Positions 57,518 to 64,000 of a stretch of DNA of 64,000 nt are shown here, piece by piece (position 1 is the first letter of the stretch; every line of letters starts with the position of its first letter). The notes beneath the pieces were generated by a model, which was given only the letters and a program-made list of their open reading frames with translations, was not told the origin of the DNA and searched no databases. The position numbers and the translations under genes are program-made. Origin of the DNA: Acidobacteriaceae bacterium (GTDB lineage: Bacteria > Acidobacteriota > Terriglobia > Terriglobales > Acidobacteriaceae); assembly GCA_030041515.1 (NCBI GenBank), contig JASHNS010000092.1, forward strand, positions 62,001-126,000, in the 5' to 3' direction.

Positions 57518-58807
57518 ATGAGCACTACGCCGGACCACAGCAGTCTGCTGCGCGAGACGCTGATCTTCGACTGGCCGAAGTGGAATCCGGGCGTCGCCTG
57601 GCGTGGCATACCCGCCGTGGCCGCCGTGTTGGCTTCTGGAATCGCCCTTGGATATCCGGGCGCGGGCCTGATCGCCGCTGCCGGCGCCTTCACCGCGGGT
57701 CTCGGCTCCCTGCAGAGGATTCGTGGCTCCTGTCTCATCCCCATGCTCCTGGCGGCCGTGGGCATGGCCTTCTCCACGTTTGTGGGGATGGTCCTCGGCC
57801 ATCAGAGTGTCGCCTTCGTCTTCGTTGCCGCACTTTGGGCCGCCGTCTATGCCCTGCTGACCGCGATCAAAGGAGGCACCAGCTGGGTCGGCCTCCAGTG
57901 CTGCGTTTTCCTGCTGGTGGCCGGCGCCTTCCACACCACCCCGCGGGGCTCGCTGGAACGCTGCGGCCTCGTCCTGGCCGGAGGCCTCTTCCAGACGCTG
58001 GTTGCCGTGTTCCTGCTGCACGGTCCGTGGAAGCAATGGTGTCCGCAGGAACCCTCCCTCGACGAATCCGGCGCGGCTCTCCGGCTCAACAGCCTGCGGC
58101 ATTGTGCTTCCCTGCGCACTCCCGTTTGCCGCTATAGCCTGCGCATGGCGCTGGTGGTCATGGCGGCAACGGAGATCTTCCGGCACACGAATTTCATCAG
58201 CGGCTACTGGATTCCGATGACGACCTTGCTCGTCGTCCGCCCGGACTTCTTCCAGACCCTCACCCGCGGTGTTCTGCGCGTGGCCGGAACCCTCCTCGGC
58301 GCCGGACTTGCGGGCCTGATCGTCCATTGGGTTCATCCCTCCCCAACCCTGCTCGCGGCGCTGGTCGTCTTCTTCGCCTGGTGGGCGTACAGCCTCCTGA
58401 ACGTGAACTATGCCCTGTTCACCCTGAATCTCACGGCCTACATTGTGTTTTTGCTGTCGCTCGCCGGGCTGCCGCCGGCCGCGGTCATCCATCGCCGAGC
58501 TCTGTTCACGCTGCTCGGCGGAGCGATCGCTCTTCTCGCTTATATCGACGTCTTCCGCCGGACTCGCACGCGCATCCGCGCCGTCCGCGAAACCATCGCC
58601 GGCACCCCGACCTCAAAAGCAACGGGGCCGACGCAATCAATCCGTAGATCCGGCCCCGTTGTCCGAGGAGGTACTACTGCATGGAAAGCCCGCCGGGACT
58701 TCCCACGCCTTGTTCTGACCCGGCCTCTCTGCCAAAGTTGCGGGCCGCCCCCATCAGTAACGCCCCCCTCGCCCAGGCGTTTCATCTTCGGCAGGCACAT
58801 GCACTAG
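57518..58807 (+). CDS. FUSC-type multi-span membrane protein
   Basis: This 429-residue protein has two clusters of membrane helices, about residues 28-170 and 205-350, joined by a soluble stretch. This matches the FUSC / aromatic-acid exporter (AaeB-like) topology. Typical is SGYWIPMTTLLVVRPDFFQTLTRGVLRVAGT in the second cluster. The last about 60 residues are Arg/Pro-rich and lie over a strong hairpin (58621-58660). The true end of the protein may therefore differ, for example by a frameshift, or the tail may be non-conserved. The function may be efflux of organic acids. Confidence 0.7.
   Translation: MSTTPDHSSLLRETLIFDWPKWNPGVAWRGIPAVAAVLASGIALGYPGAGLIAAAGAFTAGLGSLQRIRGSCLIPMLLAAVGMAFSTFVGMVLGHQSVAFVFVAALWAAVYALLTAIKGGTSWVGLQCCVFLLVAGAFHTTPRGSLERCGLVLAGGLFQTLVAVFLLHGPWKQWCPQEPSLDESGAALRLNSLRHCASLRTPVCRYSLRMALVVMAATEIFRHTNFISGYWIPMTTLLVVRPDFFQTLTRGVLRVAGTLLGAGLAGLIVHWVHPSPTLLAALVVFFAWWAYSLLNVNYALFTLNLTAYIVFLLSLAGLPPAAVIHRRALFTLLGGAIALLAYIDVFRRTRTRIRAVRETIAGTPTSKATGPTQSIRRSGPVVRGGTTAWKARRDFPRLVLTRPLCQSCGPPPSVTPPSPRRFIFGRHMH
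58621..58660 (+). other. Strong hairpin inside or after the FUSC gene, upstream of DAHP synthase
   Basis: AACGGGGCCG (58621-58630) and CGGCCCCGTT (58651-58660) are perfectly complementary around a 20-nt loop. They are followed by GAGGAGG (58666-58672) and an ATG at 58681 that opens a 42-codon frame ending at 58809. This could be a leader/attenuator for the aroF-type gene at 58829 or a processing site. Confidence 0.4.
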
Positions 58808-58828
58808 ACTGAGCCTGAGGACTCCACC

Positions 58829-59893
58829 ATGCTCGTCGTCATGAAGGCGCAGGCCACACGCGAAGAAGTGCAGGCCGTCTGCGACCAAATTGAGGCCATG
58901 GGCTACCGCGCGCATCCTCTTCCCGGTGCGCAGCGGACGGCCATCGGCATTACCGGCAACCAGGGCGAGATTGAACGCGGCAACCTTGAGGAGATGTCCG
59001 GCGTCGCCGAAGTCATTCGCGTCTCCAAGCCCTACAAGCTTGTCAGCCGCGACGTAAAGGAAGACGACACGATCCTCCGCTTCCCGGGAACCAACGCCAC
59101 CATCGGCGGCAAGAATCTCGCCATGATCGCAGGGCCCTGCTCCATCGAATCGCGCGAGCAGGCGTTTGCCATCGCCGAACACGTCGCCCACGCCGGAGCC
59201 CAGTTTTTCCGCGGTGGCGCCTACAAACCCCGCACGTCGCCGTATGCCTTTCAGGGACTCGGCGAGGAAGCCCTGAAAATCATGGCGGAGATTCGCGACC
59301 GTTTTGGCCTCCGCATCGTCACCGAAGCCATCGACCATGAAGCCCTGGAGCTGGTGGCCGAATACGCCGACGTGATTCAGATCGGCGCCCGCAACATGCA
59401 GAACTACTCGCTGCTGAAAGCCGCGGGGCGCAAGCGCAAGCCCGTCCTGCTGAAACGTGGCCTCGCCGCCACTCTCGACGAGTTCCTGATGGCCGCCGAA
59501 TACATCATGAGCGAGGGCAATTACGAGGTGGTCCTCTGCGAGCGCGGCGTGCGCACCTTTGCCGACCACACCCGCAACACGCTCGACCTTTCTATAGTTC
59601 CCGCCGTGCAGCGGCTGAGCCACCTGCCCATCATCGTCGATCCCAGCCACGGGACCGGGAAACGCAACAAAGTGCTGCCGCTGGCGCGTGCCGCCGTCGC
59701 TGTCGGCGCCGACGGCCTCATTATCGAGGTGCACCATCAGCCGGATAAGGCGCTGTCTGACGGCATTCAGTCCATCCTGCCCGAGCAATTTACGCAACTC
59801 ATGGACGAGTGCTCGCAGATCGCCGCCGTCCTGCACCGCGCCGTGCCGCGCGGCGTGCAAGTGGAGGCCGGCGCCGCCGCTGCCGCGCGCTAA
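58829..59893 (+). CDS. aroF: 3-Deoxy-7-phosphoheptulonate (DAHP) synthase, type I-beta
   Basis: This 354-residue enzyme condenses phosphoenolpyruvate with erythrose 4-phosphate, the first step of aromatic amino-acid synthesis. An N-terminal ferredoxin-like regulatory domain (residues 1-75) is followed by the catalytic barrel. The barrel has [31 protein letters not shown] and DPSHGTGKR. This is the Thermotoga/Bacillus-like form in which the N-terminal domain mediates feedback by Tyr or Phe. The ATG has TGAGG eight bases upstream. Confidence 0.95.
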   Translation: MLVVMKAQATREEVQAVCDQIEAMGYRAHPLPGAQRTAIGITGNQGEIERGNLEEMSGVAEVIRVSKPYKLVSRDVKEDDTILRFPGTNATIGGKNLAMIAGPCSIESREQAFAIAEHVAHAGAQFFRGGAYKPRTSPYAFQGLGEEALKIMAEIRDRFGLRIVTEAIDHEALELVAEYADVIQIGARNMQNYSLLKAAGRKRKPVLLKRGLAATLDEFLMAAEYIMSEGNYEVVLCERGVRTFADHTRNTLDLSIVPAVQRLSHLPIIVDPSHGTGKRNKVLPLARAAVAVGADGLIIEVHHQPDKALSDGIQSILPEQFTQLMDECSQIAAVLHRAVPRGVQVEAGAAAAAR

Positions 59894-59945
59894 TGGACCG
59901 CGGACCGTCTTTTGTCCACCTCCAGGCACGCGTATTCTGATCCGG

Positions 59946-61163
59946 ATGATTTCCAGCCCGCAGCAAGCAGGTTCCTCTCGCCGGCAAAGAGGCAGAAAGC
60001 GTCTGGTCGTTGGCCTCTTCGCGTGCGCAACTCTGCTGCTGGCTGGCTGCCGGCAACGCGGCTTTCCACATTACCCCTCCAACTTTCGCGAGTATGCCTG
60101 GGTCACGGACGGCGGAAGCAATTCCGTGACGGTCCTCGACCTGGTCAATATGGTCTCGGCCAAAACCATTCCCGTGGGCGCTGATCCGGTCGCCGTCGCC
60201 GTCAATCCGAAAAAGAATGAAGTCTACGTCGCGAACGCTGGCAGCGGCACCATCAGCGTCATCGATGCCGCCACGAATCGCGTGACGGCGACCATCAGCG
60301 TCCATCGCGAACCGGTCTCGATCGACGTCAACGCGGAGGGTACACGCGCCTACGTGGCGAATTCTGGCTCAAACAATGTTTCCGTGATCGATCTCCGGGC
60401 GCGCCAGCAGATTGCCACCGTTGGGGTCGGCGAATCTCCCGCCATCGCCCGCATCTCCCCGGACGGCAATACGCTGGTGGTCACGAACCGCGGCGCAAGC
60501 AGCGTCAGCATCGTCGATGCGCGCAGCCTCACCGTCCGCGCCGTCTTTACCGGGTGTTCGCAGGCTTCCGACGCTGTCATCCTGCCCGACTCGTCGAAGG
60601 CTTTCGTCGCCTGTTCCGGCAGCCATCAGGTGATGACGATTGGCCTGGCTCGCCCAAAAAGCGAGTTGCCCGAGGAGCATACCGACCATCTGCTGGATTT
60701 CCTCGATGTCGGCCCTCAGCCCATCCACCTCGCTCTGAAGCCGGATGGCGGAGAGATCTTCGTCTCCAATTTCGGCAGCGACACCATTTCCGAGATTGCA
60801 ACCAGCAACAACGAGGTGGGCTGGAGCTACATGATCGGGGAGCACCCCTGGGGCGGCGCGGTCAGCGCGGATAACTCCACGTTGTGGGTGAGCAATTCAG
60901 GGGACAACACCATCGCCGCCTACTCCATTGATGACGGACAGCGGGTGAACACCGTACAGGTCGGCGACGGGCCCGGGCCTCTCGCCCTCTCGAGCGATGG
61001 ATTTCTGCTCCTGGCCGTGGACACCCTCTCCGGCGACGTTTCCGTGCTGCGGACGCTGAGCTATACCCCCAAAGGCCAGCCTGTCACCGGTTCTCTGTTT
61101 ACCGTGCTCGCCGCCGGCAGGAGTCCCAACGCAATTGCGGTGAAGGGCTTTCGAGTGCCCTGA
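59946..61163 (+). CDS. YVTN/NHL-type beta-propeller lipoprotein
   Basis: This 405-residue protein has a basic N-terminus and a lipobox LLAGC with Cys35 as the lipidation site. At least seven beta-propeller blades follow with the YVTN-like pattern (VYVANAGSGTISVIDAATNRV, AYVANSGSNNVSVIDLRARQQ, IFVSNFGSDTISEI). Such proteins sit on the envelope and mediate protein or surface contacts; no enzymatic residues are apparent. It is convergent with the MerR-TPR gene. Confidence 0.87.
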   Translation: MISSPQQAGSSRRQRGRKRLVVGLFACATLLLAGCRQRGFPHYPSNFREYAWVTDGGSNSVTVLDLVNMVSAKTIPVGADPVAVAVNPKKNEVYVANAGSGTISVIDAATNRVTATISVHREPVSIDVNAEGTRAYVANSGSNNVSVIDLRARQQIATVGVGESPAIARISPDGNTLVVTNRGASSVSIVDARSLTVRAVFTGCSQASDAVILPDSSKAFVACSGSHQVMTIGLARPKSELPEEHTDHLLDFLDVGPQPIHLALKPDGGEIFVSNFGSDTISEIATSNNEVGWSYMIGEHPWGGAVSADNSTLWVSNSGDNTIAAYSIDDGQRVNTVQVGDGPGPLALSSDGFLLLAVDTLSGDVSVLRTLSYTPKGQPVTGSLFTVLAAGRSPNAIAVKGFRVP

Positions 61164-61183
61164 GGGGACCGCCTCCATCTGGG

Positions 61184-62098
61184 TCAGCGTTGCAGAGAAA
61201 GTTTGGCGCGATTATTCCGCCAGGCGATCCTCAGCCCTTCGCGGTCCAGGATCTTGCGCGACTGCAGCCGCGCATGGTTTGCCCAGGGGCCCACCGGATC
61301 CAGCCTGACGTACGCATTCCAGTGCCGCAGAGCCCTGCGCCTTTCGCCGGAACGCTCGAAAGCCAGCGCGAGGTTGTAATGCGCATCCGCGTAGCCCGGC
61401 GCCAGCCGGATCGCCGCGCGGTACGCCTCAATCGCCTCCGGTAGCCGCTGCAGCTCATCCAGCGCATTGCCAAGGTCGAAATATGCCAGCGCGTAATCGG
61501 GATTCGCCACTGTAGCCCGCCGATAGAGCTGCTCTGCGCGATGAAACTGGCGCTGGTTGTAAGCAATCGTTCCCAGATTGATGGCCGCCGGCGCGTGCTC
61601 CCCCAGCCCCAGCGTCTGCTCGTACAGCGCGGCTGCCTCCGTGAGTTCGCCCTGTTCCTCGCAGCGCACGCCTTCCAGAAAAAGCGCTTCCATCCGATTC
61701 TGCCGCTGGCCCGCTGACGCGGCATCGTCCCGCAGCGCGGCCAGCCGCGGACCGCCCGCCTCAAAATCAAACTCGAATTGCCGCGCAATCGGGTCCATCG
61801 CCGCTCCGGAATGCCGGAAGACCATCCTCGGCCCGCGCGTCGTTACGCCTGCTTCCAGCAGCGGATTGGCCATGCCGGAGACTGCCCGCATCGCACACAA
61901 GCTGGCGCGAATGCTCGCGGCGGAGATGCGCACCGCCCGCAGGTCGCGAAGTTTTCTCAGTTGAACCAGATCCTCGAAGCCGTAATCGGAGCCGACGGCA
62001 ACGAGCCCTGCTCTCTCCCACGCGGCCAGTTGCCGGGAAGAGATGGAAAGAATCCGAAGAACATCCTGACGGCTATATCGGTTCACTCGGCGGAGCAA
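61184..62098 (-). CDS. MerR-type helix-turn-helix fused to TPR repeats
   Basis: This protein of about 304 residues begins with a MerR-like DNA-binding domain: YSRQDVLRILSISSRQLAAWERAGLV at about 8-33, then YGFEDLVQLRKLRDLRAVRIS. After a linker it has four or five tetratricopeptide repeats (about 135-280), including AAINLGTIAYNQRQFHRAEQL, ALAYFDLGNALDELQRLPEAIEAY and ADAHYNLALAFERSGERRRAL. The pairing of a MerR reader with TPRs is unusual and suggests a regulator controlled by protein-protein contact. The start is uncertain: TTG at 62098 has AAGGAG only 2 bases away, and GTG at 62086 is the alternative. Confidence 0.8.
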   Translation of the reverse strand: MLRRVNRYSRQDVLRILSISSRQLAAWERAGLVAVGSDYGFEDLVQLRKLRDLRAVRISAASIRASLCAMRAVSGMANPLLEAGVTTRGPRMVFRHSGAAMDPIARQFEFDFEAGGPRLAALRDDAASAGQRQNRMEALFLEGVRCEEQGELTEAAALYEQTLGLGEHAPAAINLGTIAYNQRQFHRAEQLYRRATVANPDYALAYFDLGNALDELQRLPEAIEAYRAAIRLAPGYADAHYNLALAFERSGERRRALRHWNAYVRLDPVGPWANHARLQSRKILDREGLRIAWRNNRAKLSLQR

Positions 62099-62257
62099 GG
62101 CTCCTTAGTATTTGAACCGATTATCCCTGGAGAGCGGGTTCGGGGCAAGCGCGGGAATGAAAAATTCAGTGGATAAGACGGTACAAAACAAGGTTCGTGT
62201 TTCCGGCGACAACGGCACTCAGACCGTCCCTGCGGACAAGCAGTTGTACACGCCGGG

Positions 62258-64000
62258 CTAATTTCCACCGCTCGTTTCCGGAGCCGGCGTCGTCGCTGCC
62301 GGAGCTGCGGGCCGGACCAGCAGCGCTGTGCGCGGGAATGTGAACGTCCCACCGGCGTCGTCGATTACGTTGATTTGGCAGATATAGGTCCCCGGCTTCA
62401 GGCTGTCCAGCGGCAGATCGAACTGGAAGGCAACAGCGTTTCGGTCCGGCACGTTGATCTGCGTCGCCTGGACCACCGGCGTCTCAAACACCTTCGCCGA
62501 ACCACGCAGGAACTCGATGCTGGTCATCACCCGTACTGCCGCGGCTTCCGGCTTCACGTCCTTGCCGGATTTCTCCGCAGCAGCCTTCACGGCCGTCGCG
62601 TGCGCGGGATCGTACACCTCGTACAGCAGGTACAAATGCTGGTTCGTCCGGAAAACATGCGGCAGATTCGGCACCAGTTCCTGCCCATTGCGCACCAGCG
62701 GACTGTCCTGCTGCTTCCGCGCGGGCGCCAACTGGCTGGCCAGCACCACCGAACTCATCTTGAGAGGCACCTTGTGCAGGTCTGGAACGAAAAGATCCGT
62801 CTCGAAGGAGCCCATCCGTCCCGTCTCATTTTCCCGAACCACAAACTTCACATGATATTTTCCGGTCGGCAGGCTGAACCCCGTCGTGTACTGCACGTTC
62901 TTCTGGCGCACCTGCTCGGACTCATTCACGGCCAGTTTCACCGTGTCGCGCACGTCACCGATGTCACGGCCGTTCATGTCGCGCACCTGGCCGATGATGT
63001 CCAGCGTGGCCTTGTCGCGGTCGCCACCCTTCACAAACGGAATCTCCGAGCCTGGCACCACCAGCGAAATCGGCACGAAGAAGCGCCCCGGCGCCTGGCG
63101 GAAATAAAGCGCTTCCAGATACACCGGGAGGTCCGTCGCCGGCAGCGGGCTGGCCAGCTCGTCTTCCAGTTGCTGTTCGCGCTCATCCTTCGTCGCGTGC
63201 CTGTAATCTGCGGGCGCATAATAGCCGCGCCGGTACTCGAGCTTCAAATCTTTGCGATCCACTTTGATCGAGATCCGCCGATAGCGCCCGTCCCGTCGCG
63301 GGTCGGTCGAATGATAGCCGATCACGTAGTACGCCGACGTGTCTTTCTGCATCTGCGCGAACGCCGGCGAAAAATCGTTGGAGTCGAAGAACGCCTTGCC
63401 CCCGGTATCCGACGAGAGCGTCGCCATGACTTCCTGTGTATTGAAATTAGCGTCCAGATTGTTCTGCGTGGCCGCTCCGTTGTAGGCGTTCGCTCCGCGC
63501 AGGCTGCCGGTGGTCGCGTCCCCCAGCGGTGAAATTGCCTCAAGACCGCGCGCATCCACGCTGTAGACCGACAGATTGGCGCGCACCGCCGCGTTGATGG
63601 CCGCATTCAGCGACGCCTGGTTCTCGATACCGTCGCGCTGGATGCCTCCGGAAAAATAAAGCAGCGACTTCTTCTCGTTCAGATACGTCAGCGACTTCGC
63701 AATGTCCTCGATGGCAAACAACTCCCGGTCGGTATTGATGTCGTTGTACTCTTCTTCGTCCGGCGTAAACGACGTGGCATCCTCCACCTGATTCGTCGTA
63801 CTCGTCGCCCCTGGCGCAAATCCCTGCTCTTCCGTCCCCGAGTAGCTGTCCACCGCGCGCAGCAGCAATTGCTTGTTCGCCGTGAAATCCTGGTCCAGCG
63901 ACAAAGTCGTGTTCAGCGAGACCATGGCCACAAGATCCGCGGGCCGCATCTGCTTGTCGATATAGTTCCGCGCTGCCTCCTGGGCCCGCTCCACGTCTTC
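62258..64000 (-). CDS. VWFA-related exported protein, acidobacterial type (5' end outside the window)
   Basis: At least 580 residues are visible. The N-terminal part is the second half of a von Willebrand A-like domain (RPADLVAMVSLNTTLSLDQDF, LTYLNEKKSLLYFSGGIQRDGI, NLSVYSVDARGL). DTSAYYVIGYHSTDPRRDGRYR and a Tyr-rich RRGYYAP segment follow, features of the 'VWFA-related Acidobacterial domain' proteins. The C-terminal half is a beta-rich region with a Pro/Ala tail. The gene continues past base 64000. These proteins are exported and of unknown role. They are a good phylum marker. Confidence 0.88.
   Translation of the reverse strand, partial: EDVERAQEAARNYIDKQMRPADLVAMVSLNTTLSLDQDFTANKQLLLRAVDSYSGTEEQGFAPGATSTTNQVEDATSFTPDEEEYNDINTDRELFAIEDIAKSLTYLNEKKSLLYFSGGIQRDGIENQASLNAAINAAVRANLSVYSVDARGLEAISPLGDATTGSLRGANAYNGAATQNNLDANFNTQEVMATLSSDTGGKAFFDSNDFSPAFAQMQKDTSAYYVIGYHSTDPRRDGRYRRISIKVDRKDLKLEYRRGYYAPADYRHATKDEREQQLEDELASPLPATDLPVYLEALYFRQAPGRFFVPISLVVPGSEIPFVKGGDRDKATLDIIGQVRDMNGRDIGDVRDTVKLAVNESEQVRQKNVQYTTGFSLPTGKYHVKFVVRENETGRMGSFETDLFVPDLHKVPLKMSSVVLASQLAPARKQQDSPLVRNGQELVPNLPHVFRTNQHLYLLYEVYDPAHATAVKAAAEKSGKDVKPEAAAVRVMTSIEFLRGSAKVFETPVVQATQINVPDRNAVAFQFDLPLDSLKPGTYICQINVIDDAGGTFTFPRTALLVRPAAPAATTPAPETSGGN

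Noticed and set aside
62113-62124. TGAACCGATTAT as an extra operator copy
   Set aside because: The right half-site lacks TTCA, and the gene next to it has no link to the sugar regulon.
62157-62261. 34-codon plus-strand frame (MKNSVDKTVQNK...)
   Set aside because: The translation looks reasonable, but there is no good ribosome site and it runs into the antisense end of the VWFA gene; conservation would be needed.
1-64000. tRNA, rRNA, CRISPR arrays, insertion sequences, phage or attachment sites
   Set aside because: I looked for cloverleaf-like segments, regularly spaced repeats and transposase or integrase motifs and saw none.

Overview
The window looks like chromosomal DNA of an Acidobacteriota bacterium, probably class Terriglobia (inferred). 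It is GC-rich and densely packed. It carries a very large Oar-type TonB-dependent receptor with an N-terminal carboxypeptidase-regulatory-like domain, a VWFA-related exported protein of the acidobacterial type, many glycoside hydrolases with export signals, and GRP-family sugar transporters. I see no rRNA, tRNA, CRISPR array, transposase or phage gene.

Layout. (1) 1-8107, carbon and acyl-CoA metabolism: a cut-off substrate-binding-like gene, a class III CoA-transferase, a fused two-domain class I CoA-transferase-like protein and an SDR dehydrogenase form one minus-strand operon. An SMP-30 lactonase gene is divergent from it. A second minus operon encodes myo-inositol oxygenase, a sugar transporter and a PfkB kinase. 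(2) 8228-33534, a polysaccharide/rare-sugar utilisation region: PIG-L deacetylase, TonB receptor, exported nucleoside hydrolase with ribokinase, GH29-like and six-hairpin glycosidases, a GH39-like/GH13/NagX-like acyltransferase operon, FucU mutarotase, a LamG-domain protein of unknown function, a LacI regulator, and an operon for an AlsE/Rpe-type epimerase, a sugar transporter, RpiB, a ROK kinase and a GH127 enzyme. (3) 33546-38718: a decayed outer-membrane gene, then a GH3 / GPH symporter / GH10 xylanase operon. (4) 39147-46537, housekeeping: an acidic disordered protein, a PAS-GGDEF-EAL protein, cysE, a small unknown gene, cysK, recO, a VOC protein and a ThiF/MoeB-like E1 enzyme. (5) 46650-54840: an envelope-biogenesis operon (Omp85 protein, SurA-like chaperone, TamB). 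(6) 55049-64000: BON protein, UbiA prenyltransferase, an orphan ScoA, a FUSC-type membrane protein, DAHP synthase, a beta-propeller lipoprotein, a MerR-TPR fusion and a partial VWFA protein.

The most interesting signal is a 12-bp palindrome, TGAA-W-SS-W-TTCA. It occurs six times exactly and three more times with one change, always between genes and always between 3.9 and 28.2 kb. In most cases it lies 12-16 nt downstream of a recognisable -10 element. One copy is upstream of the local LacI gene. I read this as the operator of one LacI regulon that joins the lactonase, TonB receptor, ribokinase/nucleoside hydrolase, fucosidase, FucU, the LamG unknown, the regulator itself and the epimerase/RpiB/ROK/GH127 operon. 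The enzyme set suggests capture and extracellular trimming of a glycan or nucleoside-like glycoside, with the sugar entering metabolism as ribose or allose. The true substrate cannot be read from the sequence.
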